Shown here one piece after another: positions 9,396 through 20,757 of a stretch of 64,000 nucleotides of DNA. The stretch covers positions 7,824,785 to 7,888,784 of the forward strand of contig OW203730.1 in NCBI GenBank assembly GCA_934045075.1. The letters are read 5' to 3'. The notes below the pieces were generated by a model. That model worked only from the letters and a program-made list of their open reading frames with translations, searched no databases and was not told where the DNA came from. The translations under genes and the position numbers were made by a program. The stretch comes from Yponomeuta sedellus. Its lineage: Eukaryota > Arthropoda > Insecta > Lepidoptera > Yponomeutidae. The stretch's first letter is position 1; each line of letters begins with the position of its first letter.

Positions 9396-12142
9396 TCATT
9401 AAATTTTAAATACTTCGTTATTTAAAAACGCATAAAAAGAATCTGAGTTACTATGGTTTTAAAATTAGGCGAAACGTTATAAAGATAAGGCTTAGGGGCG
9501 CAAGGCGTAGGGGCGTATAAAATATTGATAAAAAAAATTATAATATACACAATAGTTTATTATTTAAGTCTCTAGTGTGAAACTAAATTGGTGTAAATCT
9601 TCTGTTAGATCTTATTTTTTACTGTCGAAGACGTTGGTGTTTAGAGTTCTATTGCTTAAGTGTTACATAAACAATGAGCGCATAAAAAAAATGGGTCGCG
9701 CGGCTCAAGCGGTTCTTTTTGCGTTGGAATATTGTCCCTTGTTGCTATGGTAGGGCGCTAATCACAAACTTTACTCCAATGCTTAGATTTCGATACCAAG
9801 ATATTTTGTCAAAGTCCTTTATACAAAGAAGTGTATGCGTAAAGTTGAACTACTTTAATTTTGACTGTTTTTGTTTGAATTTGTTTTGTTTTCTATTATT
9901 TGATTTGGTTCGATTTATGCGATGCGAATGCAAATTTGTGTTTTTCCTGCTTATGTGTGTTATTATTATTGGCTTGCGATCTTTTTTCTTGTGTGTTTAT
10001 TTACCTTGCAAACACATTATTTGAGTCCGTGTAAGTAAATTTTGTGATAAGCGCCACCTGAGTTTCAAAAGTAGAACTAATGTAATCATAGATTTAAACA
10101 AACTAAATATTTAGATCCCGTTTGTTGTCCCTGTGACCCGGAATTAGTTCGTCGAGTATGCCATAGAGGGCGACGGTATCGGCCTTTTTTTTTCAACTGT
10201 CAAAGTACACGTGTTTCTGTTTACGTTTCGTAACAATGTTAACGTTTTGTGTTCGGAAAATAGGGGCGTAGGGGCGTATTATTAATCACTAAAATATTTT
10301 TATCCCGGTAGCTTTTAAATTAGTCTTATGATTTTAAATTCTACTTCTGTTTGTTTACGTGTGTATTTCTTAAAGTGTCAATGTGTTTCGTTAAGCTTTA
10401 GTTGTTACAAAAAAAAAAGGGTGTAGAGTAGAGCGCATAGAAAAAAAAAACAAGGGTCGTGTGCGCTTGCGTCGCATTTTCTGACGGGTTCATGTCGCGT
10501 GACTTTGCAGCAGGTAGAGCTTTGCGCACAAAGGTTGTTTCTATTTTTGGAAAGCCACAGGATAATGTTTCTGTTAACGAATTTTATTACAGGCGTAAAT
10601 ACATGCGTAAAATAATTTCGGTTAATTCTTTACGTTTACTATTATAATTTCGTGTTGATTTTCTCTTTACCTCTACAATAACATTTTGTGATATTTTCTT
10701 TCTTTTATTCTATTAATAAGATAAGATAGGATGAGAATGTTCTTTGTTGTGCACCGGGGCGCATATTGTGGAACGTTTAGGGATGCGGGGTGCAATTGGC
10801 GACCTTATTAAATGAGTCAATTAGTTACTAATTATGGAAGTACTGAGGATTTTGAGTTAATTTTATGAAATATTTTTATCATTTTAGTCGTTATTTTCGA
10901 GTATGAAAGAATAAAATAGATGAAATGAAAGTTGCAATTTAACGGTTCATGCAAATTTCATGTTCAGCGCCCTCTATACTCGAGACTTAGAAGTTACCGT
11001 AAAAATAAATTTCGAGCAAATCAATTTGTGACGCAATTCGATCTTCACGAACCACTTGAGAAATTAGTTCATGCTTTATGTTACAGAGGGCCTCAGTGTT
11101 AGCACCAGCTGATTCCGTGACAGTTGCCAGGGTGCACGTGTATTTGTTTACGGTTCATTCTGGGACCCAAACACAAAAAAAAAAAATTTTAGGGTCGCGG
11201 TTTTTCGTTCATTCATGTTACTAGCAGCTGACTTCCTAACGGGTGACTGTTTTTTTTTTTTACCGTAAGCACAAGTGCCTTTAACAGTTTCAGTCCATTC
11301 ATAGTTCAATCAGCTGATCACCTAGGGGCGTGTGTTGTTTTGTTTACTGACTGTAGATGTTATATTTTGTTTAATTTGAATTGAGTTTAACCTTTATTTA
11401 ACTACAACATTCTTATTGTCATGTTGATTTACTTCAATCTTTAACTTCACTTATAATTTCAATACCTAGTTATTCAATGTATCTAAATTCTTTAATTTTT
11501 CAATGATTAGATTGCTTTTTGAAAAAAATTAGATACTTATTTAGATTGATTATTCTTTCTCGGTTTAGGGCAATTTAAGTGTGAGAACTAGTAAATATGC
11601 GAGAAATTGAGCACTGCCTTCTAGTAGGGTCGACTCGTATTCGATTATTATTGCGACGGTATCGGTAAAATTATTACGTTACTCCCTTCTCTATTTTAAG
11701 AAGAAAATAAAATGATTGCTCTCTTTGATTCAACTAATTACGATAATCTAATTAAAATGCAGACTTAGGGTTCATACGTAGCGCGTTAAGATTTAGCGAT
11801 GATTTATTTCAACCTTGTTAATAGTTAATGACCCAGACAGTGGATGGTTTGATGGCGATTGTTAATATTGAGATTCCCTCTGCTTCGATTGCGGAGAAGT
11901 TGGTTTTCTACGAGTAGTATATTGGAGATACGGACGCGGATGACAAGGGATATTGAGAGTTGACATGTGGTTACAAGGGCCTGTGCCTAGCAGTTGTCAA
12001 AGATAGGCCAATGATGATAAAGGTGATGGTGAATGTTGAAAGAACTCCGTAATTCACGTCTAGTGTTGCCTGGGGCATGGTTAGAAAATTAACTGTGGTG
12101 GTCAGTACAGAGGGTGGATGAAGTAATGAGTAGAAAGGGCTA

Positions 12143-12675
12143 TGTACCAGCAGTGGATGGTTATTATTATTATTAAAATTCTTTATTGCACAAAAAAAAT
12201 TGCACATAAGTGAGCTTAATGCTACTTAGCATTATCTACCAGCTAACCTATGGTTATGCCTACAAGCAGTGAATTGTGATGCCTACCAGCAGTTAATTGT
12301 TACGCCTATCAGCAGTGGATAGTTATGCCTACCAGCAGTGGATAGCTATGCGTACCAGCAGTGGATAGTTATGCCTGCCAGCAGTGGATGAGGTCAATGG
12401 AAGTTATGGTGGCTAATACCTTTAATATTAGCTCTTCTACCAGCAGTGGATAGGCATGGCAATCAGCACAGCAGTGGATCAGTATGTACATTACCAGCAG
12501 TGGATATGCATTACTACCAGCAGTGGATTGGGGAGGTAACAATATATAGTGATCAGTATCTAAAATGCCAGCAGTGGATGTGGACGCCAACCAGCAGTGG
12601 ATAAGCATGACATAGATCGACCACAAGGATATTTAATATTTATTATAAACCCCTAAAATATGCCAGCAGTGGATA
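12143..12675 (+). repeat. Spaced CCAGCAGTGGAT array
   Basis: About fourteen occurrences of CCAGCAGTGGAT or close variants. Spacing is near 24 bp between 12260 and 12385 (unit like AGTTATGCCTACCAGCAGTG) and irregular (25-75 bp) after that. A microsatellite-type repeat, (ATT)n followed by AAAATTCTTTATTGCAC, interrupts it at 12160-12245. The core is the same word that ends RTE LINE and SINE tails elsewhere in this window. Confidence 0.8.
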
Positions 12676-12991
12676 CAGGGGAACTGCCAAAACTATAAGT
12701 TGGTTTATCGGTTCATTATGATCTACACAGAAGGGGCATAATGGAAAGATCTCCGATCTTTATCGGAATGCATTAGGTGGAGGAAAACATCGAACTGTCA
12801 TCGGAACAGTTTGTTATTGGTGAGCGAGAACTCGTGTTTGCTATTGTATTGTATCTGTTAAAACACTTCCTAGGTCTTGCAGGCAGACCTATGAGCCTAA
12901 AAAATAAATTTTTATTACAAATTATTTTATTATTTTACTTCTACAAATTTACTTCGATTATTCTACGAAGTATTTTCCGACTAAAATTATA

Positions 12992-13006
12992 AAATAATTT
13001 GGGGGC
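12992..13006 (+). promoter_or_regulatory. Candidate polypurine tract of the LTR element
   Basis: AAAATAATTTGGGGGCG ends a few bases before the 3' LTR start. The G-run position fits priming of plus-strand synthesis, though the TTT inside makes it a poor purine tract. Confidence 0.5.
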
Positions 13007-13010
13007 GTTC

Positions 13011-16000
13011 TGTAACGGCTGAAATGGTCAACCCTTTCACCCTTACAGTTTTCAGCAACATATTTCTAAATTGATACAAGTAACGCCACCTGTTATGATC
13101 TTAAAGAACTATTCGACCTCAGGAGGGGATGATTTTAGTCCTAGGAAGTGACGCGCCGCCTATATTGGGTGTGGTTAAAAATTCAGAGCGTAGGTATAGG
13201 ATCATGAGTCTTATACCCATAAACTCTAGGATCGCAAGTGTCGTGTCAGCCGTGTCACACGTATGCACACAGATGCAATAAAACCCATAAATGTCAACTA
13301 AAAATTCGAAGAAAGTACAAGTGAGCCGAACGAACGCTGTTCTTTGCCATAGCAACGCCAATCGTAAGTCACAGTAATAGGGGCGAGATTATTGGAGCTC
13401 AAACCTCTTATCACAACATTACCATACAGCCCTGCTTACATCTATTCCAAATTTAGGGTCTCACAGTTCTCGAAAATAATAAATAACATTTATTATGGGC
13501 TCTGTAAGAGTCTCCTTCAAGAAACTCAACGAAATTTGAGCTGTATCGCCACATGTTGACGGATCATTCGAGTGGAATAGGTTTTATCCTCTTTCACCCA
13601 TGCATTTTGTGAATAAATTTATATGGAAATTACCCCGTTTTGCATACTTCCTACAATAACTATTGTTACTGTGTATCAGATAGATTATGTGAAGACTTAG
13701 TTTAATCAACAAACCACAATAATGTTGTAATTAAGACTACATTATTTTAATAACGATTAGACGTACAATGATGTAACTGACAATATCCATTGTCAGGATT
13801 ATTTTTCATGACTACAAATCCAGAGTTAACAGTTTTTCCATACATCGCCCTACAATCCGCAGTACTGCAGAGACCAATACGGAACACTCCGGCAAAAGTC
13901 AAAAAAATTTTAGTCGTGTAAGTGGTTTTCAAGATTTTGGCGTTTTTGTGCCAGTTTTGGGTTCGTCCACTTCAGGCCATAAATTTAGATATTTTTTGTA
14001 GGTCATAAAATAGTTGATGAATGTATTCTTGGGGGCGGAGCCTAGCGTTGAACCGAGGAGAGCTGGGAAATCCGGGAGATGGCATCGGGAGTTCGGTCGT
14101 AGCTTTCAGAGAGAGAGGGAGTTCACCTGAACATTCGTCCGCGCGCGCAAACCTCTGAGACCTAGAATTAGAAGTCTAGACTTCTCGCATCTACTGTGCT
14201 CTTTAGGCTAAATCCTTAGTGAAGACTACACGAGTGTAATAATAAGCTAGCCCGCAGAAAATCCGCAAAATAGAGAAGGGAAAAGTGCAACGGTCGGTTT
14301 TCCGCAAAAACAAGAGTTTTCCGTCAAGGGGCGTCCTTTAGATCAATCAAACAAACGATTTTCCGAATTTCTACGTCGCGTGTTATTGTTATCTAAGTAT
14401 TTTGTTTATTTTGTGTACGTGTATATTTTAAACCCAATAATTTCAATTTTATTCTAGCATTCTAAGTATAGATTTCCTACTAACTAGCGAGACCAGAAGG
14501 AGCGCCTGAGTTTCCCACTATGGGTTCTGCGTTTAAAATTGACTTCGATTACCTAGGACTTCGACGGACTTCCAACATCAGGAGTACTTTACTAACATAC
14601 ATCATCTGGACGAGTCTTCAGTTTGAACGAGAGATGGCGAAAAGGTTCATATATTACTCCTTTTTATCTAGATCAACAAGTTTGAAGCAGAGCATCGGGC
14701 AACACACCATCCTAACTCTATTTCCAGCTTCTGTACTTCTATTAGGGATCGTTTCAATTCTTTGGCGTGAAAAAGCGATGTAAGTTTCGGGGTTCGATTA
14801 GGGCCACGGTTTTCGCGAGAGTACTGTTGTCCAGAAGAGTAAGAGTCGGCGGCGTGCCCTGTCCCAGCGCGTGTGCACGTTGGAGAGCTTGTTATCTCAT
14901 ACTCGGAAGTTTTGCAGTGCCCTTGCGAGAGTTGTGCCAGGAAGGTATATTGTAGATGTACTCCTTGGTGGACGAATAAGAGTCAGCGGTGTGCCTTGTC
15001 CCAGCGCCTGTGCACATTGGAGAGCTTGTTATCTCATATTCTGAAGCTTGGGAAATATGTCTTCAATAGTAGAATCGTTTAGTCTCTCAGGGTAATGACC
15101 GGCAGAAGAGTAAGAGTCGGCGGCGTGCCCTGTCCCAGCGCGTGTGCACGTTGGAGAGCTTGTTATCTCATACTCGGAAGCTGGGAAATGTCTTGAGGGA
15201 AGTTTTAACAGGGGTAGATTAGAGGGAATATAGGTAAATGTATTTTAATTTAAAATAGGTTAAGAGAAGAGAAAGAAGAAAGAATGTAAGTGTGATGGTT
15301 CGTTAGATGCGGGAGAGGTTTCGTGTATGTTGCAAAGATGAATGTATGACTGAGGTAGGAGGAATCGTTGTGCCCGATGGATTCTGTTGGACCGGACTTC
15401 ATATAAGTTCATGGGAGATGGGTATGTGTTGGAAGGGAGCCCATCATCATTTTGTAGGCTCTTCTTCTAGGTTTTCTCCTGAAGATCTAGAATCCCTCCA
15501 TTTATATCATTCACAGGAAGTAGAGTTGCTGGCTGCGAGCTTCATAAAATGTCCCTTGCCGGTATCTTATAAATAATATCCTAATCATATTATGTATAAT
15601 TTTATTCTACGTATTATTATTTTGTGATCCGCGGGTGAAACTGACTAGGCACGTGTGTCAAAAGTCTTACTAGAAAAACAACGGGCATGCATCGGCATGC
15701 ATAATAAAGTGTACAGAAGGATAGCAGTGTTCACTCTCTCGCTAGTCGCGGGCTTTGAGGCTGATCGAGTCTCGATGCTGTTTTTTCCTGGGGCGTTTAC
15801 GATTACTGACCGAAGCTAAGTTGCATGTTTTTCCTATTTTAAACTGATTATGTGTACGGTTAATTAATTTGCAGATTTTATTTAAACCTTGTCTTTATTT
15901 CATTTTTTCTGGTTTTCAATTCACAACACAACGTATGGGTCTTTTATTATTTTTCTAGACGATCATGACTTTTTTACTTGGCCAATTAGTATCAAGATAA

Positions 16001-16104
16001 TTTACAACCCTTCAGGTTATATTTTATATGTTTATATATTTTATTTCGTGACGAGGTGGCGTCTCGCATTTAATTTTATAAAGAGGCCACCCCCGTTCAT
16101 TACA
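13011..16104 (+). repeat. 3' LTR, 3094 bp
   Basis: Nearly identical to 6272-9367. Examples of differences: AAGTGTCG here versus AAGTTTCG, CCAACATC versus CCAATATC, and one base fewer in the A-run near 13905 and in the G-run near 13925. The threefold internal repeat lies near 14829-15189. It is followed directly by AGCT at 16105-16108. Confidence 0.88.
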
Positions 16105-16149
16105 AGCTGTATCTGTATATAATTTAAAATATCGAGTCTGCTAAAAAAT

Positions 16150-16206
16150 CATGGTTGTATTCTTTTTTTATGGTTGTGCGATAAAGTGTTCTCTATCTAT
16201 TTATCT
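16150..16206 (+). repeat. Microsatellite-ended repeat fragment
   Basis: Contains TTATGGTTGTGCGATAAAG, then TGTTCT followed by CTAT repeats. The same word with (CTAT)n occurs at 24245-24300 and, inverted, at 23584-23640. Confidence 0.65.
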
Positions 16207-16455
16207 ACTAGAAAATTGCTTAACGTCCTAAAACGATAATACATTTTTAGCACATACAATGATTTGCGTTTCGGCCGTCGATTCTTATCTACACCAATAA
16301 CTTCAAAGTCCAATTTGTCTATGAGTTTATCAATTAATAAATAGTAAGCAGATACAGGCGATAGCAATTCAATTACATCTACGGCTGCAAAATGTCAACA
16401 AAAATAATTATTATTTATTTTAATGATTATTTTTTACAATATTATTATCTTACAT

Positions 16456-16530
16456 AACCTATTTAGATGCTAAAAATTTTTTTTTAATTGTCCTTAGCAC
16501 GGGTTATTTCACTAAAAAGAATAAAAAATT
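16456..16530 (+). repeat. tRNA fold-back family, terminal body fragment
   Basis: AACCTATTTAGATGCTAAAAA joins straight onto AATTGTCCTTAGCACGGGTT. This is a minimal head-to-tail version of the family's arms with no tRNA-like part. Confidence 0.65.
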
Positions 16531-17172
16531 ATTATCTATAAAACTTAATAACAACTATTACTAATTAACTTATTTGGAACTTACATATTATTTTAATTAT
16601 TTTTTAGACTACCGTCACCAAATTGCAACATTCTTTAAATCTTTTGAAATTTAAAAGGTATTATAAAAATGCTTATCGTTTTTCTACTATGGTTTTTTTT
16701 CTCGTCTTGATGACGGAATCCAATTTAACTATATGTATTTGCGATTTATTTACAGCAGTCTTATTTCTAATACACGATTCCGTAAAACACCCCATAGATG
16801 CAATTTAAATAGTCTGAGATATAGATAAAGAACTAACTACAGCTTATTTAATTGCTTCTGATGAGTTTTTAGGGGAATCGTGTTTTCTTTACGAATATAA
16901 TAAACAGGAAAAGTTTGTAATTTGAAACGTAGGGGATAATGTCCGAAATTACTGATGCGAAAAAAAAACAATAGTATTTAGAATGGTTCTCCAGGATCAA
17001 TATAGGCTTAGATTAGATTAATACTCTTGCATATCATGCATTTACTGATTACTGTTTACCATACCTTATACCACCACACTGTTTACCACGCGAATCGCAG
17101 GCTCTGCTAGTTATATATAGGACCGTTTAACTTTAGATGGGCTGGGATGGGTTAAGGGCTGAACATTAGAAT
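16531..17172. other. Intergenic, nothing recognised
   Basis: AT-rich. A 61-codon ORF at 16623-16808 shows no domain. Confidence 0.4.
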
Positions 17173-17492
17173 CACTCGTAGCCCGGCTGCCCGAGTGATC
17201 TTAAACCATCACGAAGGTTAAGCAACACATGGCGCGTTTAGGGATTTTTTCCGAGCGGTTCCGTGCTTCGCAAGGCACGTTAAGCAGTTGGTGCCGACTG
17301 CCGTCGATAGATGGCAGTCGTTAAGCCAAATCAGAGGCCTTAGGGCGGCTTGGAAACTTCTGACAGTAAGCCACTAGTCTTGCAAGCCTCCACCAATCCG
17401 GACTTGGCCCCGTGGTGAAGTATGACCTATACCTTCCTCAGGGAAGAGACCCGTGCCTTCGGTGGGGGCATAAAGGGTTGATGATGATGGCT
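17173..17492 (+). mobile_element. 5S rRNA-derived SINE, subfamily 2
   Basis: The head ATCACGAAGGTTAAGCAAC matches the internal promoter region of 5S rRNA (ATCACCGAAGTTAAGCAAC type) but the following GGATGGGTGACCG block is lost here. The body carries GCGGTTCCGTGCTTCGCAAG, ATGGCAGTCGTTAAGCC, GGGCGGCTTGGAAACTTCTG and CCGGACTTGGCCCCGTGGTG. It ends in GGGTTGATGATGATGG. It shares the GTCGATAGATGGCAG variant with the copy at 62393. Confidence 0.8.
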
Positions 17493-17514
17493 GAACACTG
17501 CGATCCTGTAAGCC

Positions 17515-17600
17515 GTCTATAATATAAAAATGAATCGCTCAATGTGTTAGTAAGCGTAAATCTCGAGATCAGGTGAAACGATTTCGCTAATTCTTTTTTT
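17515..17600 (-). repeat. Fragment of a ~200-bp dispersed repeat (family H)
   Basis: CGCTCAATGTGTTAGTAAGC and AAATCTCGAGATCAGGTGAA match part of the repeats at 39280-39450 and 54708-54905. Confidence 0.65.
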
Positions 17601-18085
17601 AGAATACTCTTTTTTGTCAATAAAAACCAAAGAGAGACGACCTTCATAGGGGAATTTCCCCATAACGGACAAAAGTTTCATTCATTAAAATAAAGCTATA
17701 TTAATCTGAAAGAAATTGCTTTTAGCAATAAGGCCGCCAATTATACTCTGTACCTTTACAAGTTTTATAATATGTGCTCTGGTGTACAATAAAGAATATT
17801 CTTATCTTATCTTCTTATCTCTTTTCTCTCGTTGGTCAGGATTATCTTACTAAAATTACTGGATTACCGGTAAAAAATCAACAATGCTGTTTTTTTTGAA
17901 AACTCAAATTACAACAAATCCATATTCAGTCGATAGCAATCTGTTATAACACTTGTACTTTTGTTACATATGTGCCCGTAAAATAATTAAGTAGACTTTA
18001 CGAATATAAGGCTTGTACTGTCGACAGCACATCAACCCTTACACGCGTGAACCCTACTTAGTTACGTTACGGTAGACTGCAAGTA

Positions 18086-18446
18086 GCGCTCGTGGCCTAG
18101 GCGAACCGAGTGATTGAAATCAACCCCTTAAGTTAAGCAACAACAGGTGCGGTCAGGTGTAGGATGGGTGACCGTCCCGTGACTACCGCTAGTGGCATCT
18201 TTTCCGAGCGCTTTCGTGCTTTTCAAGGCACGTTAAGCCGTTGGTGCCATCTGCCATGTAATGGCAGTCGTTAAGCTATGTCAGAGGCCTTATGGGCGGC
18301 TTGATAACTTCTCACCGTAACGCCCGCCATTGTCTTACAACCCTCCACCAACCCGGACTTGGCCCCCGTGGTGGAGTATGGCCCAACCTTCCTGCGATGC
18401 AGGAAGAGACTCGTCCCCAGCAATGGGGACATACAAGGGCTGTTAA
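18086..18446 (+). mobile_element. 5S rRNA-derived SINE, subfamily 1
   Basis: Starts GCGCTCGTGGCCTAGGCGAA. The 5S-like core reads GTTAAGCAACAACAGGTGCG, then GGATGGGTGACCG, corresponding to the 5S internal control region. The body and the CAATGGGGACATACAAGGG tail follow. Confidence 0.85.
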
Positions 18447-18674
18447 CGGACGAACGAAGACTGCAAGCAAAATGTATTGGTGAACTTTGGTCGATTGTAC
18501 TTGTTTTTCATCGTTTATCCAATAAATGAACGTGGAACAATCGCGTCAGTTGCAACGTTATTTTTTCCAGCCAAGTAATAAAGTTCTATTGTCCTGATTT
18601 CTGCGGGGACCGTAGTACAAGCGTGTTTGCTAAATGTTTCGACAGACTCTTGATTCAACCTTCGCTCTCTCTAC

Positions 18675-18870
18675 TTACAGTCGACAGCAGGTAGACCATT
18701 ACAGTTTGCCGTCGACTTCTTATTCGGCAGGTCGTGGGTTCGAATTTCGGCATACTTATAGCAATATATCGACTTTAATTTGTAAGTTACGTACCGTTGT
18801 GAAGCTACATTAGTAACCATTCGCTGACTGTGAAGGAAGACATCGTGAGAAAACCTGAGTGCTCACATGC
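18675..18870 (+). mobile_element. tRNA-derived SINE, family A (5'-diverged)
   Basis: B-box GGTCGTGGGTTCGAATTTCG is followed by the body GTTGTGAAGCTACATTAG, TTCGCTGACTGTGAAGGAAG and ACATCGTGAGAAAACCTGAG. The first half of the tRNA-like head is poorly preserved. Confidence 0.75.
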
Positions 18871-18875
18871 CACTG

Positions 18876-18996
18876 AGGCACGGATAGCCAGAGGTCGCGG
18901 GTTCGAATCCCGGCATGGGTGGAATTTTTAGCCTCTAAATAGGTTTATAAAATTGTCCTTCGCACGGTTTAGTGCATAACAAAAAGAAAGTATAAT
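18876..18996 (+). mobile_element. tRNA-bearing fold-back repeat, 5'-truncated
   Basis: Begins within the anticodon arm (GGCACGGATAGCCAG), has an intact B box GGGTTCGAATCCC, and continues into TTTTTAGCCTCTAAATAGG and the TTAGTGCATAAC terminus. Confidence 0.8.
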
Positions 18997-19149
18997 ACTG
19001 CTTAAAAGTGCCAATCTGCGGTGGGCACGTATGGTGATTAAACCCAAACTCTTTCTCTCTCTTTCTCTATCTGAGAGTAATCCTGCGCCCAGGCTACAAG
19101 TTATATTATACGATATTATAAATTTAATAATGTTAGATATGTAATATAT

Positions 19150-19222
19150 CTTCATGCGATGCAGGAAGAGACCAGTACCCAAGCAGTTGCGACATACAAA
19201 GGGTTGGTGTCATCATCAACAA
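19150..19222 (+). mobile_element. 5S SINE tail fragment
   Basis: CATGCGATGCAGGAAGAGAC and CATACAAAGGGTTGG followed by TCATCATCAAC match the 3' end of the 5S SINE only. Confidence 0.65.
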
Positions 19223-19254
19223 TAATGTAGCATTTTGAAGCTTTCCCTACACAT

Positions 19255-19499
19255 CGCACCCTCAGAACGAAAGAGGCCTAAGTCAAAAAATAGTTTAAAT
19301 ACTCAAATAATTGAGTACCTAACAATCATAGAGAGACATAAAAAGGTATGCTCTATCCGATGAATAGTAAAACAAAGGCACTTATTGTAAAAAAAGAGCA
19401 TAGCGAATCTTCCGTCCACGGCATACCTTTTTATTACTCTATGATTGTAACTCAATTTCACTATTTTTTGACTTAGGCCTCTTTCGTTCAGAGGATGCG
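19255..19499. mobile_element. MITE, 245 bp, with ACAT flanks
   Basis: Ends are inverted repeats about 90 bp long: CGCACCCTCAGAACGAAAGA at the left, and CTTTCGTTCAGAGGATGCG at the right. Inner matches include GGCCTAAGTCAAAAAATAG and CAATCATAGAG. ACAT lies directly outside both ends, a possible 4-bp duplication. No coding content. Confidence 0.8.
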
Positions 19500-19794
19500 A
19501 CATGTTACGACAAGTTTTTCTGCAATTGACGACATTTTAATTTTTCAGCATACGTATTTTACTGTCTTAAAGGAAACTAGATACAAAATAAAACGACCCA
19601 TATTTTTTTATTTCCGGAAATTCGATGCGAGAATTCGAGACTTTTGAGTGTTTCTTGTTAACTACGGAGCTCTACATATGACCTTTCATTTCTTATACTC
19701 GGAAAGTAGTGTTGTTTTGATCTGATTATTGGGTGGTAAATGCTGCTTCCCTCCCTAGAGAGGAAAAAACTCATTCAAATTACTTCCCACCTTA

Positions 19795-20428
19795 AGTGGG
19801 TGATAGACGTAGGAGCTTAAAGTACGCGGTTTTTAAGATCGCGAATTTACTCAGCTCGACGTTAGTGACACACGTGAAGCTTACTCAGTATTGCGATGTC
19901 GTCGACAGAAGAGGCTTTGTGTTATTTAGGAATTATATCGTATTACATTTTAAAAACTAAAAAAAATTGACGGAGTCGAAAAGTATCGTAGCGTCTCTTT
20001 CTACCTTACGTATAATTTCTGATAAATTATTGTAAGCTTGAAGTTTCATATGTTTGTCTTTGTAATCGTTGCTTCTAATTTTCCAAAGACAAGGGTTATT
20101 TCGGAAAGCTTCTATAAATTCGGTTAGCAGTTCATGCGAATAAGTTCGGAAATCACTCATTTTAAATATTTTCAATAATTAAAAAATCAATTTTAACAAA
20201 AATTTTAAAAATCTCTAAACGCGACCAGCGTGCGCGTCCATGAACTGGCGAAACAAAACGGCGGCTCGCGGCTCGCAGTGCTGCCACACGTACGAGCAAA
20301 GGCGAGCTACGAGATCGTCGACGATTTTGCGCGGCGGTTTTAAAGTACGCGTACTTACGGTGACACACAATCGAAAAAGGTCGTCGAGCCATAAGTACGC
20401 GTACTTGCTCGTACGTCTATCACCCCCT
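19795..20428 (-). mobile_element. PIF/Harbinger deletion derivative with TTA duplication
   Basis: Inverted ends AGTGGGTGATAGACGTA and TACGTCTATCACCCCCT are flanked by TTA on both sides (19792-19794 and 20429-20431), the 3-bp TWA duplication typical of PIF/Harbinger. The ends continue inward with GAGC and GTACGCG motifs. The right half (20215-20420) is GC- and CpG-rich and sits upstream of a minus-strand MADF-domain fragment, as a promoter would. The rest of the DNA-binding ORF and the whole DDE transposase are missing. Confidence 0.85.
19957..20160 (-). pseudogene. MADF-domain protein fragment (Harbinger ORF1-like)
   Basis: From the start MSDF (20160) the frame reads a MADF-type DNA-binding domain N-terminus: LLTEFIEAFRNNPCLW, then IRSNDYKDKHMKLQAY and LSEIIRKVERDAT. 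The pattern F-I-x(6)-P-x-L-W, D-Y-K-D and A-Y is characteristic. MADF/Myb-SANT proteins are the accessory DNA-binding partners encoded by many PIF/Harbinger transposons and act in the nucleus at transposon ends. The frame stops after about 67 codons, before the domain and protein would be complete, so it is a truncated relic. An upstream in-frame ATG (20175) exists, but the domain spacing favours MSDF. A host MADF gene exon is an alternative, but the flanking TIRs and TTA duplication argue against it. Confidence 0.75.
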
Positions 20429-20708
20429 TTAGGGCCGGAATGAACTTTAAAAATAGAACTACTGACAGCTGTGAAGAGTTTTAATAATGCTGCGGTTATG
20501 TGAGTTTCTAAACAGCTAGTGTGAAATTAGCGCAAACTTCTTTGAGCGGAATAAGCCGCAACAATTACACGGTGAGTTCCATATTTAAAATTTAAAAAGT
20601 CGACATGAATTGGCGGGATACTAATCTGTTATATGTATCTGTGACGGAATAAAAAAAAAATGCTAATAATCTTTTATGCTATGCGTTTGAATATTAAAAG
20701 TGAGTTTT

Positions 20709-20757
20709 TATACTATTTTTATTTTTAATGCACTAACCCGTGCTAAGGACAATTTTA
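20709..20757 (-). repeat. tRNA fold-back family, single arm
   Basis: TACTATTTTTATTTTTAATG and CACTAACCCGTGCTAAGGAC, the outer arm only. Confidence 0.75.

Larger units (their letters stand above)
9368..13010 (+). other. LARD interior, non-coding
   Basis: Between the LTRs I see no retrotransposon protein. TAGGGGCGTA-type motifs recur (near 9493, 10262, 11320). A pair of related segments (about 10130-10240 and 11060-11160) both contain an AGAGGGC motif, then CACGTGT and TGTTTACG. A spaced CCAGCAGTGGAT array occupies the right part. ORFs up to 101 codons (9719-10024) are present but are Phe/Cys/Leu-rich, look like chance frames in T-rich DNA, and have no domain. Confidence 0.7.
6272..16104 (+). 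mobile_element. Non-autonomous LTR retrotransposon (LARD-like), complete
   Basis: Two direct repeats of 3096 and 3094 bp begin TGTAACGG and end CATTACA (the TG...CA rule), flank a 3643-bp interior, and are bordered by the 4-bp duplication AGCT. A possible primer-binding site follows the left copy and a G-rich polypurine-like tract precedes the right copy, so the element reads on the + strand. The interior has no gag, protease, reverse transcriptase or integrase reading frame; its longest + strand ORF is about 100 codons without a domain. Very long LTRs around a non-coding core fit the large retrotransposon derivative (LARD) type. By eye the LTRs differ by about nine substitutions and two single-base indels, implying a recent insertion. 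Movement would need enzymes from another element, which I cannot name. Confidence 0.88.

Noticed and set aside
6272..16104. Segmental (tandem) duplication instead of an LTR element
   Set aside because: The repeats begin TG and end CA, are flanked by a 4-bp duplication, and have a G-rich tract before the right copy, which a simple duplication would not produce.
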